A DNA stretch of 64,000 nt from the NCBI RefSeq assembly GCF_024753285.1, contig NZ_JANUGW010000007.1, positions 124,001-188,000 of the forward strand. Direction: 5' to 3'. The position numbers and the translations under genes were made by a program. Below, in pieces: positions 41,410 through 48,659 of this stretch (position 1 is its first letter; every line of letters starts with the position of its first letter). This stretch comes from Massilia pinisoli. Its GTDB lineage: Bacteria; Pseudomonadota; Gammaproteobacteria; Burkholderiales; Burkholderiaceae_D. The notes beneath the pieces are model-generated. The model searched no databases. It was not told the DNA's origin and saw nothing but the letters and a program-made list of their open reading frames with translations.

Positions 41410-42849
41410 ATGGTCCTCGACGACGCCCCGGCTCCCCGCACGGCGCTGCTCGAGCACGTGCGGCGGCATCCGTTCCTGCTGTTGTCGTTCGTGCTGCATG
41501 CGGTGCCGCTCGCCGTGCTGGTCCACCTGGGCAGCCGGCACATCGAACACCTCCGTATCGAGCGGCAGCAACGGCAGGTCGAAGTGGGCGCGCGTCTGAC
41601 GGCACAGGCCCGCCTCGACAAGCGCGTGCACGATATGGAGCGGATCAAGTCGCTGCTCGAACAAAGCGCGGCCGCGCGTCCTGCTCCGAGCAAGGACGAC
41701 GAGGTGCAATTCAGCGCGCAGCCCAAGGCGCCGGACGAGTTGCTGAAACAGGCGAAGGAATTGTCGCGCAAGATCGATGAACTCGAGCGCGACGCGAAGG
41801 CCGAACGGCTGGCGCAACTGCTCGGCATCCCGAAGGACAAGGCGCTGGAACAGATCGCGAAGGCGCCCGCACCCGACGAGCCGCCCGCGCCCGAGCCGAA
41901 GGATGCGGCCGACGCGGCGGCCCAGATCGAGAAGCTCGAAGCGAAGGCACGCGCCGCGCTGGAACAGCGTCGCCAGCAACTGGAACAGCAGCAGAACGGC
42001 GTGCAGGTCGCGGCGGACGCGTCGGCCGGAGCGCAGCGCGATGCCGGCAAAGGCAAAGGCAACGCCAACACCAACGCCAATGCCAATGCCAATGCGAATG
42101 CGAATGGCCGCGGCAAGATTGGAAAAGGCATCGGGGACGGGACGACCAGTGGCGCGGGCACCGTCATGCTGGACCGGATCGCCGCATTCAAGAACCCCGA
42201 CCTGCCGGACCGCGTGACGAAGGCATACGCCGGCGACGGCTTGCGTCCCTTCCTGGACGATGGCGTCGGCCACGTTCCCGAGGTCGACGCGGCCACCATG
42301 GTCAAGGGCGCGGGCCGCATCATCGGCCCCGGCGGCACGTACGCGAACCGCGTCTGGGTCAACCGCTGGTATGTGATCGGGCCGTTCGACGGCCGCCACG
42401 GCGAGGGCGTGTTTGCCAACTACCGCCATCCGCCCGAGCAGGGCGTGGTGCTGGACGCCGCCTACCGCGGCAAGGGCGGGCGCGTCGTCACATGGGATTA
42501 CGTCGACATGGCACGCTATCCGTTGATGCCGCCCGTGCACGCGGAAGACGCCGTGTACTACGGCTATACGGAGTTGATGATCGACGCGGACCAGGACCTG
42601 ACGATCTGGGTCGGCGCCGACGACGATGCACAGCTGTGGCTCAACGACAGGCTGGCCTGGGCAGGCGGGAACGTCCACAAGGACTGGTTCTTCGGCCAGG
42701 TCTACGAGACGCGGAATACCTTCGTGCGCGACTACAACCTGAGCGAGGGCAAGCGCAGGGTGCACTTCAGGAAGGGCCGCAACAAGCTGTTCTTCAAGCT
42801 GTCGAACGGGCCGACGCGGATCTTCTTTTCGCTGGTCCTGACGAAGTGA
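41410..42849 (+). CDS. Third component of an ExbB-ExbD cassette: single-pass coiled-coil protein with PA14-like C-terminal domain
   Basis: The 479-residue protein has one N-terminal helix (residues about 21-40), then a long charged coiled coil (about 50-205) rich in Lys, Glu and Gln. A low-complexity linker of Asn-Ala repeats (about 218-233) and a Gly-rich GRGKIGKGIGDG segment follow. From about residue 312 there is a globular beta domain: NRWYVIGPFDGRHGEG, TELMIDADQDLTIWVGADDD and AQLWLNDRLAW. This looks like a PA14/carbohydrate-binding beta-sandwich. The topology matches TonB/TolA (membrane anchor, long periplasmic arm, C-terminal binding domain) but the end domain is unlike TonB. Gene order and a 2-bp gap make it part of the motor. 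Function unknown. Confidence 0.8.
   Translation: MVLDDAPAPRTALLEHVRRHPFLLLSFVLHAVPLAVLVHLGSRHIEHLRIERQQRQVEVGARLTAQARLDKRVHDMERIKSLLEQSAAARPAPSKDDEVQFSAQPKAPDELLKQAKELSRKIDELERDAKAERLAQLLGIPKDKALEQIAKAPAPDEPPAPEPKDAADAAAQIEKLEAKARAALEQRRQQLEQQQNGVQVAADASAGAQRDAGKGKGNANTNANANANANANGRGKIGKGIGDGTTSGAGTVMLDRIAAFKNPDLPDRVTKAYAGDGLRPFLDDGVGHVPEVDAATMVKGAGRIIGPGGTYANRVWVNRWYVIGPFDGRHGEGVFANYRHPPEQGVVLDAAYRGKGGRVVTWDYVDMARYPLMPPVHAEDAVYYGYTELMIDADQDLTIWVGADDDAQLWLNDRLAWAGGNVHKDWFFGQVYETRNTFVRDYNLSEGKRRVHFRKGRNKLFFKLSNGPTRIFFSLVLTK
42061..42107 (+). repeat. Hexanucleotide tandem repeat encoding Asn-Ala linker
   Basis: About eight units of AAYGCS/AACACC-like hexamers encode an alternating Asn-Ala tract. 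Such tracts can change length by slippage in whole two-residue steps without breaking the frame. Confidence 0.85.
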
Positions 42850-42855
42850 CGGGCG

Positions 42856-43503
42856 TCACGCGTCGGCCGGCGCCGGGGTCTTGTCCTTGTACTCGCACAG
42901 GTCGTTGATGATGCAGTTCCAGCACTTGGGCTTGCGCGACACGCACGTGTAGCGACCGTGCAGGATCAGCCAGTGGTGGGCGTCGTGCAGGAATTCCTTC
43001 GGCACGAATTTCAGCAGCTTCATCTCCACCTCGTCGACGTTCTTGCCGGGGGCGATCTTCGTGCGGTTCGCCACGCGGAAGATGTGCGTGTCGACGGCCA
43101 TCGTCGGTTCGCCGAACGCCGTGTTCAGCACGACGTTCGCCGTCTTGCGGCCCACGCCGGGCAGCGCTTCCAGCGCCTCGCGCGAACGGGGCACGTCGCC
43201 GCCGTACTGGTTGACGAGGATCTCGCACGTGGCGATGACGTTCTTGGCCTTGTTGTTGTACAGGCCGATCGTCGAGATGTACGTCTTGAGTTCGTCGAGG
43301 CCCAGGTCGAGGATCGCCTGCGGCGTGTTCGCCACCGGGTACAGCTTGCGCGTGGCCTTGTTGACGCCCACGTCCGTCGACTGCGCGGACAGCAGCACGG
43401 CGATCAGCAGTTCGAACGGCGTCGTGTATTCGAGTTCGGTGGTCGGATGTGGATTGGCGTCGCGGAAGCGCGTGAAGATGGCGAGGCGTTTGGCGGGATT
43501 CAT
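42856..43503 (-). CDS. nth: Endonuclease III
   Basis: The 215-residue DNA glycosylase/AP lyase removes oxidised pyrimidines. The helix-hairpin-helix LPGVGRKTANVVL includes the catalytic Lys; the catalytic Asp is in MAVDTHIFRV. The C-terminal [4Fe-4S] cluster uses the C-X6-C-X2-C-X5-C pattern in CVSRKPKCWNCIINDLC. The rsxB gene lies 7 bp upstream on the same strand, a neighbour pair common in beta- and gammaproteobacteria. Confidence 0.97.
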   Translation of the reverse strand: MNPAKRLAIFTRFRDANPHPTTELEYTTPFELLIAVLLSAQSTDVGVNKATRKLYPVANTPQAILDLGLDELKTYISTIGLYNNKAKNVIATCEILVNQYGGDVPRSREALEALPGVGRKTANVVLNTAFGEPTMAVDTHIFRVANRTKIAPGKNVDEVEMKLLKFVPKEFLHDAHHWLILHGRYTCVSRKPKCWNCIINDLCEYKDKTPAPADA

Positions 43504-43510
43504 CGATGCG

Positions 43511-44197
43511 TCAGTCTTTCTTGTCCGAGGCGGCTTTCTGTTTCGCGCGTTCGATGGCGGCCGCGATGATGGCCCGCTTGCGTTCTTTTTCCGCCAGCTC
43601 TTCCGCCGTATTCGTCTGTTCCGCCGTCACGGCGCGCATCTTTTCGACGGCCTTGGCGGCGAGACGCGCGTCGTTCTCTTCCTTTTCGCGGCGCAGGCGC
43701 TCCGTGCGGAAATCGTGACGGGCGCGCGCCGCGTCGGCCTGTTCCTGCGACCATGCGGCCCAGCCGGTAGGCTCGTGTGCGGGGTCGTCGGTGCGCGGAA
43801 TCATCGCGATGCAGTCGACGGGGCAGGGCGCCACGCACAGGTCGCAGCCCGTGCACAGGCTGGGCAGGATCGTGTGCATCTGCTTGGCCGCGCCGAGGAT
43901 CGCGTCGACGGGGCAGGCCTGGATGCACAACGTGCAGCCGATGCACAGGCTTTCGTCGATGAACGCGACGGGGCGCGGGCGCTCGACGCCGTTGGCCGGA
44001 TTGATCGGGATGACGGGACGGCCCGTCGCGCGCGCGAGCCGCGCCACGCCTTCCATGCCGCCGGGCGGGCACTGGTTGATCTCGGCCTCGCCGCGCGCGA
44101 TCGCCTCCGCGTACGGGCGGCAGGCAGGGTAGCCGCATTTGGTGCACTGGGTCTGCGGCAGCAGGTCTTCGATCTGGTCGGCGAGCGTCTTGGTCAC
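43511..44197 (-). CDS. rsxB: Electron transport complex subunit RsxB/RnfB-type ferredoxin
   Basis: The 228-residue protein has the RnfB-type Fe-S domain ([16 protein letters not shown]... then CPPGG) and two [4Fe-4S] ferredoxin motifs ([14 protein letters not shown] and [14 protein letters not shown]). It lacks the N-terminal membrane helix of full-length RnfB, as is usual in betaproteobacteria. A Lys/Arg/Glu-rich C-terminal tail (about 160-228) follows. No other rnf/rsx genes are nearby, so its partner complex may be elsewhere or absent. Confidence 0.9.
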   Translation of the reverse strand: MTKTLADQIEDLLPQTQCTKCGYPACRPYAEAIARGEAEINQCPPGGMEGVARLARATGRPVIPINPANGVERPRPVAFIDESLCIGCTLCIQACPVDAILGAAKQMHTILPSLCTGCDLCVAPCPVDCIAMIPRTDDPAHEPTGWAAWSQEQADAARARHDFRTERLRREKEENDARLAAKAVEKMRAVTAEQTNTAEELAEKERKRAIIAAAIERAKQKAASDKKD

Positions 44198-44271
44198 GGC
44201 GGTGCTGCTTCGAATCTGGATAAACCGTCATTATCCGCTAAAAGCCGGGGCCCGTCGAAATGCCGCACATC

Positions 44272-44300
44272 TTGAACTGGGCGGACATCTGGTCTAGACT
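44272..44300 (+). promoter_or_regulatory. Sigma70-like promoter upstream of a short leader ORF
   Basis: TTGAAC (44272-44277), 17-bp spacer, TAGACT (44295-44300). A strong AAGGAGG ribosome-binding site and a 17-codon ORF follow. It is the best candidate for transcription of the VOC gene at 44440. Confidence 0.5.
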
Positions 44301-44334
44301 TGACGGGCATTCAACTGAAGAAAGGAGGGCCATC

Positions 44335-44388
44335 GTGAACACCGCATTCCCGCCGAGCGCACACGAGGCCCGACTGTCGTCATGTTGA
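44335..44388 (+). CDS. Short leader peptide (17 aa) upstream of the VOC gene
   Basis: GTG 44335 follows a near-perfect GAAAGGAGGGCCATC ribosome-binding site, far stronger than the site of the following gene. The peptide would be MNTAFPPSAHEARLSSC. It ends 51 bp before the VOC start codon. CCGAGCG within it can pair with CGCTCGG near 44400, so translation could alter the leader's folding. A chance ORF cannot be excluded. Confidence 0.35.
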   Translation: MNTAFPPSAHEARLSSC

Positions 44389-44439
44389 CCGCATGATGCC
44401 GCTCGGTGGGCCAGTCTAGCCATCATCGAGCGAGCAATC

Positions 44440-44856
44440 ATGCAAGCGATACCTACGTTGTACTTCCCGGGCGCGTGCGACCTAGCACTGTCCTTCTACC
44501 GCGACGCCATCGGCGCCGACATCCTGTTCCACCATCGCGTCGGCGACATCGTCGACGCTGCCCACGTCAAGCCCGGCACCGCGCACCGCACGTTGCGCGC
44601 GGGCCTCGTCATCGGCGGTCTCCGCTTCTACCTGGCCGACGGCCACGGCGTCAGTCCGGGCTTCCAGGGCATCTCGGTAACGTTGTCCTGCGCGTCGGCC
44701 GACGAGGCTGAGCGGACGCTGGCCGCGCTGGCCGACGGCGGCACCGTGCTGATCCCGCTGCGCGCGACGGCGTGGGCGGAGGTGTTCGGCACCGTCGTCG
44801 ACCGCTTCGGCCTGCACTGGACGATCGAGGCCGGCAAGCGGCACGACGCGGCCTGA
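44440..44856 (+). CDS. VOC superfamily protein (PhnB-like)
   Basis: The 138-residue protein resembles PhnB-type VOC proteins: PTLYFPGACDLALSFYRDAIGAD, then LADGHGVSPGFQGISVTLSC and the closing EVFGTVVDRFGLHWTIE. In this group a TWxD/HWTI-like C-terminus is usual. Enzymatic role is unknown. The start has a weak ribosome-binding site, in contrast with the short upstream ORF. Confidence 0.87.
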   Translation: MQAIPTLYFPGACDLALSFYRDAIGADILFHHRVGDIVDAAHVKPGTAHRTLRAGLVIGGLRFYLADGHGVSPGFQGISVTLSCASADEAERTLAALADGGTVLIPLRATAWAEVFGTVVDRFGLHWTIEAGKRHDAA

Positions 44857-44899
44857 TCGCTTACACTGGGCGGGTGAATAACCTGCCCATTTTGATCCG

Positions 44900-45304
44900 A
44901 TGACATCGAAGCTGCTGAACCTTGCCCGCCGCCTGTGCGCAGTGGGCATCCTTGCCGCGCTGGCCGCCGGCCCGTCCGCGTTCGCGGCCGAAGACGCGCG
45001 CACGCGCGACGAAGTCGCCCACCTGCTCGACTACCTGGGCCACTCCGGCTGCCAGTTCAACCGTAACGGCACGTGGTACGACGCGCAAAAGGCCCGCGCC
45101 CACCTCGAGGAAAAATACGCCTACCTGCAAAAGCGCGACCTCGTGCCGGACACCCAGGCGTTCATCACGCGGGCGGCCACCGCGAGCAGCATGAGCGGCA
45201 AGGCCTACGAGGTACGTTGCGGGACGGCCCAGCCGGTGCCGAGCGGCCGCTGGCTCGGCGACGAGTTGCAGCGCTATCGTGCCGCGCACGCCGCGGGCAA
45301 GTAA
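44900..45304 (+). CDS. DUF5329 family exported protein
   Basis: The 134-residue protein has a signal peptide (ending PSAFA near residue 29). The core motif HLLDYLGHSGCQFNRNGTWYD, with HLEEKYAYLQK and the later YEVRCG, matches DUF5329 proteins, small periplasmic proteins of unknown function with two conserved Cys that may form a disulphide. It converges on phaZ, separated by a series of terminators. Confidence 0.82.
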   Translation: MTSKLLNLARRLCAVGILAALAAGPSAFAAEDARTRDEVAHLLDYLGHSGCQFNRNGTWYDAQKARAHLEEKYAYLQKRDLVPDTQAFITRAATASSMSGKAYEVRCGTAQPVPSGRWLGDELQRYRAAHAAGK

Positions 45305-45327
45305 AAAAAGCCGCGTACCCCGCGGGC
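45303..45327 (-). terminator. Third tandem terminator after phaZ
   Basis: On the minus strand GCCCGCGGGGTACGCGGC folds with one bulge and is followed by seven T residues. It reaches into the last bases of the convergent DUF5329 gene. Confidence 0.55.
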
Positions 45328-45331
45328 AAAT

Positions 45332-45356
45332 AAAAAAAAGCCGCGTAAGCCGCGGC
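45332..45356 (-). terminator. Second tandem terminator after phaZ
   Basis: On the minus strand the 6-bp stem GCCGCG/CGCGGC with a 5-nt loop is followed by eight T residues. Confidence 0.75.
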
Positions 45357-45361
45357 CCAAT

Positions 45362-45390
45362 AAAAAATGCCGCGGCACGGGCCGCGGCAT
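45362..45390 (-). terminator. First tandem terminator after phaZ
   Basis: On the minus strand the near-perfect stem ATGCCGCGGC/GCCGCGGCAT is followed by six T residues. It is the strongest of three consecutive terminators facing leftward. Confidence 0.85.
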
Positions 45391-45412
45391 CGTCGCGAAT
45401 CCGCCGGGCGGA

Positions 45413-46648
45413 TCAGGCGTTCTTGCGGATGAACTGGCCGATCATCGGGCAGATGATCTCGCGCCAGCGGCGGCCGGAGAAGATGCCGTAGTGGCCGCAC
45501 TTCGGCGCCGTGAACTGCTGCTGCTTGTCGGCCGGGATGCTCGAGCACAGGTCGTGCGCGGCATGGGTCTGGCCGGCGCCGGAGATGTCGTCCAGTTCGC
45601 CTTCGATGGTGAACAGCGCGACGTCCTTGATGTCCTGCGGACGCACGAGCTGGCCGCCGACTTCCCACGTGCCTTTCGGCAGGCGGGTTTCCTGGAATAC
45701 CGTTTTAATCGTTTCCAGGTAGTACTCGGCCGGCATGTCGAGGACGGCGTTGTACTCGTCGTAGAACTTGCGGTGCGCTTCCGCCGAATCGTCGTCGCCG
45801 CGCACGAGGTGCTGGTAGAACTCGCGGTGGCTCTGGGCGTGACGGCCCGGGTTCATCGCGATGAAGCCGGCGTGCTGCAGGAAGCCCGGGTACACCTTGC
45901 GGCCGAAGCCCGGGTAATTGCCCGGCACGGCATAGATCACCGTGTTCTCGAACCACGAGTACGGTTTTTCGACGGCCAGGTCGTTGACCGCGGTCGGCGA
46001 TTTGCGCGGGTCGATCGGGCCGCCCATCATGACCATCGACTTCGGCAGTTTGGCATCCTTGTTCGTTGCCATCAGCGAGATCGCGGCCAGCACGGGCACG
46101 GTCGGCTGGCACACGGAGATCACGTGCACGTCCGGGCCGAGGTGGCGGATGAAGTCCTGCACGTAATAAATGTAGTCGTCCAGGTGGAACGGGCCGTCCG
46201 ACAGCGGCACCATGCGCGCGTCGACCCAGTCGGTGATGAAAACGTCCTGGTCCGGCAGCAGCGCGCGGACGGTGTCGCGCAACAAGGTCGCATGGTGGCC
46301 CGACAGCGGGGCGACGACGAGCACCGTCGGCTGCTTGAGGGCGGCGAAGTCGCCGTCGCTCATGTCTTTCTTGAAATGCATCAGCTTGCAGAACGGCTTG
46401 CTGACGACAGCGCGTTCCATGATGCCGACCGTCTTCCCGTCGATGATGGTCGAAGTCAGGCCGAAAGCAGGTTTCTCATAGTCCTTGCCGAGGCGGTACA
46501 TCAACTCGTAGCCGGCAGCGATACGCTGCGAGAACGGGGTGTGCGCGAACGGCGAGACTGGATTCGAAAACAGTTTGGCAGAGGCATCGGCCCACTGCAT
46601 CAGCGGGTTCAGGAAGGAGCGTTGCATCTCGTGCAGTTGGTAAAGCAT
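45413..46648 (-). CDS. phaZ: Intracellular poly(3-hydroxybutyrate) depolymerase PhaZ (PhaZ1 type)
   Basis: The 411-residue enzyme mobilises PHB granules. The nucleophile region reads ISVCQPTVPV: the Cys in place of the lipase-box Ser is the mark of Cupriavidus-type PhaZ1 depolymerases. Other conserved stretches are FITDWVDARMVPLSDGPFHLDDY and the C-terminal GHYGIFSGRRWR with the catalytic His. ATG 46648 follows AAGGAAATAATT and gives the family start MLYQLHE. A perfect TATAAT box and a GCAAACGTTTGC palindrome precede it. PHA-related genes recur at 50379. Confidence 0.95.
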   Translation of the reverse strand: MLYQLHEMQRSFLNPLMQWADASAKLFSNPVSPFAHTPFSQRIAAGYELMYRLGKDYEKPAFGLTSTIIDGKTVGIMERAVVSKPFCKLMHFKKDMSDGDFAALKQPTVLVVAPLSGHHATLLRDTVRALLPDQDVFITDWVDARMVPLSDGPFHLDDYIYYVQDFIRHLGPDVHVISVCQPTVPVLAAISLMATNKDAKLPKSMVMMGGPIDPRKSPTAVNDLAVEKPYSWFENTVIYAVPGNYPGFGRKVYPGFLQHAGFIAMNPGRHAQSHREFYQHLVRGDDDSAEAHRKFYDEYNAVLDMPAEYYLETIKTVFQETRLPKGTWEVGGQLVRPQDIKDVALFTIEGELDDISGAGQTHAAHDLCSSIPADKQQQFTAPKCGHYGIFSGRRWREIICPMIGQFIRKNA

Positions 46649-46679
46649 AATTATTTCCTTCATGACTCTGTGCGCAATT

Positions 46680-46713
46680 GCAAACGTTTGCGCTACGTGT
46701 TCGGTCAATTATA
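46680..46713 (-). promoter_or_regulatory. phaZ promoter -10 box and operator-like palindrome
   Basis: On the minus strand TATAAT (46708-46713) is followed by the perfect palindrome GCAAACGTTTGC (46680-46691), which would lie just downstream of the transcription start, a position typical of repressor operators. No good -35 box is visible. The AAACGTTT core resembles LacI/GntR-type operators; the regulator is unknown. Confidence 0.5.
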
Positions 46714-46828
46714 GGCTCATTCTGCTTGGCTTGGGGCAACTAAGATTTGAGTCACAATTGTTCATTTACTGCATTGCACAACTTGTATCACAGTTGTCCG
46801 AGGCTGGTTCGTTAAGTGCAGTACATAA

Positions 46829-46860
46829 GAAAAATGCCCCGCATCGGCGGGGCATTTTCG
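46829..46860 (-). terminator. Terminator after the ferredoxin-NADP reductase gene
   Basis: A perfect 9-bp stem ATGCCCCGC/GCGGGGCAT with 4-nt loop and A/T tracts on both sides lies 23 bp after the reductase stop codon. On the minus strand it is followed by TTTTTC. Confidence 0.85.
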
Positions 46861-46882
46861 TCGTACAACCGTTACGGAACGA

Positions 46883-47974
46883 TCAGTCGAACACAGGCGT
46901 TTCGACGCCGAGGATCTTGTGCAGCTTCGGCGACGTGGTCGTGTACTGCATGTGGATCTTCTTGTCCGGGAAGATGTACGGCGCGGCGCCGAAGGCGGCC
47001 AGCGCGGCTTCGTGGAAGCCCGACAGGATCAGCTTCTTCTTGCCCGGGTAGGTGTTGATGTCGCCCACGGCGAAGATGCCCGGCACGTTCGTTTCGAACT
47101 TTTCCGTGTCCATGACCTTCAGCTGGCGGCGTTCGATGTCCAGGCCCCATTCGGCGATCGGACCCAGCTTCGGCGACAGGCCGAAGAACACCATCAGCAT
47201 GTCCAGCGGGACACGACGCGTGACGCCGTCGGCGCCCGTGACCTTGACTTCGGACAGCTGGCCGTCCTTCTCGTCGAAACCGGTGACCTGGCCGATGATC
47301 AGCTGCATTTCATAGTCTTCGCACAGCTGTTTCATCTTGGCGACGGAAGCCGGTGCGGCGCGGAAATCTTCGCGGCGGTGCACCAGCACGACCGACTCGG
47401 CCTTGCCGACGAAGTTCAGGGCCCAGTCCAGCGCGGAGTCGCCGCCGCCGCAGATGACGAGGTTCTTGCCTTCGAACAGGCTCGGGTCCTTGACGCGGTA
47501 GAACAGCTGGCTGTTGTCGAACTTGTCGATGCCGTCGACCTTGATCGTGCGCGCCTGGAACGAACCGACGCCGGCCGCGATGAAGATCGTCTTGGTGATG
47601 AAGCGGGTGCCGGTCGACGTCTCGACGTTGAAGCGGTGGTCTTCACGGCGCTGGACGGTGGTGACTTCCTGGCCCAGGTGGAACGTGGGCTCGAACGGCT
47701 CGATCTGCTTGAGCAGGTTGTCGGTCAGTTCCTGGCCCGTGCAGACTGGCACGGCCGGGATGTCGTAGATCGGCTTGTCCGGATACAGCTCCACGCACTG
47801 GCCGCCGACGGCCGGCAGCGAATCGATCACGTGGGCTTTGATCTCCAGCAGGCCCAGCTCGAACACCTGGAACAGGCCGACCGGGCCCGCGCCGATGATC
47901 ACGGCATCGGCTTCGATGGCGCCGGCAAAGGAGCTGTTGGGAGCGATGGTGCCCGCTTCGGGGGTCGTAGTCAT
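46883..47974 (-). CDS. Ferredoxin/flavodoxin-NADP+ reductase, thioredoxin-reductase-like
   Basis: The 363-residue flavoprotein has FAD-binding [22 protein letters not shown](P)-binding [17 protein letters not shown] with [11 protein letters not shown], and [20 protein letters not shown]. It lacks the CxxC of thioredoxin reductases, which places it with the TrxR-like ferredoxin-NADP+ reductases. The fdxA ferredoxin gene lies directly upstream on the same strand, 144 bp away, and is the natural partner. Confidence 0.92.
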   Translation of the reverse strand: MTTTPEAGTIAPNSSFAGAIEADAVIIGAGPVGLFQVFELGLLEIKAHVIDSLPAVGGQCVELYPDKPIYDIPAVPVCTGQELTDNLLKQIEPFEPTFHLGQEVTTVQRREDHRFNVETSTGTRFITKTIFIAAGVGSFQARTIKVDGIDKFDNSQLFYRVKDPSLFEGKNLVICGGGDSALDWALNFVGKAESVVLVHRREDFRAAPASVAKMKQLCEDYEMQLIIGQVTGFDEKDGQLSEVKVTGADGVTRRVPLDMLMVFFGLSPKLGPIAEWGLDIERRQLKVMDTEKFETNVPGIFAVGDINTYPGKKKLILSGFHEAALAAFGAAPYIFPDKKIHMQYTTTSPKLHKILGVETPVFD

Positions 47975-48118
47975 GCTAGATTTCCTGAAAATTATGTGCT
48001 GTGGTAGGGCGAGGGCGGATAGTGTGCCACGAACGGCGCACGCCTGCAGGGGCCGGCAAAGGACGCTGGCCGTGGCGGCCGCCGCCCCGCGCTCCGGCGG
48101 CCGGCGCTCACGAACGTA

Positions 48119-48442
48119 TTAGCGGGCCAGCTGGTCCAGCTTGCTCTTGACGTCTTTCCACTCGTCCGCGTCGGGCAGGGCCGGCTTCGTCTTGGTGATC
48201 GACGGCCAGTTGCGCGCCAGGTCGACGTTGAGCTTGATGAATTGCTGCTGGTCCGACGGCACGTCCTCTTCCGCATAGATCGCGTTGACCGGGCATTCCG
48301 CCACGCACACGGCGCAGTCGATGCACTCGTCCGGGTCAATCGCGAGGAAATTCGGGCCTTCCCGGAAACAATCTACCGGGCATACATCCACGCAATCGGT
48401 ATAGCGACAACGGATGCACGATTCGGTGACAACGTGGGTCAT
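48119..48442 (-). CDS. fdxA: Ferredoxin FdxA (7Fe type)
   Basis: The 107-residue ferredoxin has the mixed [3Fe-4S][4Fe-4S] pattern: [18 protein letters not shown] and [15 protein letters not shown]-terminal tail ([20 protein letters not shown]) is typical of proteobacterial FdxA. It probably shuttles electrons with the reductase encoded downstream. Confidence 0.96.
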   Translation of the reverse strand: MTHVVTESCIRCRYTDCVDVCPVDCFREGPNFLAIDPDECIDCAVCVAECPVNAIYAEEDVPSDQQQFIKLNVDLARNWPSITKTKPALPDADEWKDVKSKLDQLAR

Positions 48443-48659
48443 AACAGTCCTATCAATGAGTGGAAGCGGCGGCGTGTGATTTTCTACAGAGCGTTCGCCG
48501 GACGCGGCAAAGCACTGTATTTTAGGGCAATTCTGCTTCTACGACAAATCAGGCTTATACACAATACACATAAGCAAATGTGGTCGGTACGCCCGTGCCG
48601 GCTGCGGAAAGGGGCCTGCGCGGGCCCGTCCGCGGATCCGTCGCCGCCGCGGCGCGGCC

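Noticed and set aside
42061..42107. NAN repeats as a CRISPR or regulatory satellite
   Set aside because: The hexamers keep the coding frame and form a protein linker.
40297..42849. Zorya-type defence system from the MotA/ExbB-like gene
   Set aside because: The channel protein is short, lacks the long ZorA tail, and no ZorC/D/E helicase or nuclease genes are present.
44918..44932. TGAACCTT sequence at the start of the DUF5329 gene as an ECF promoter
   Set aside because: It lies inside the coding region and lacks the second element at the right distance.
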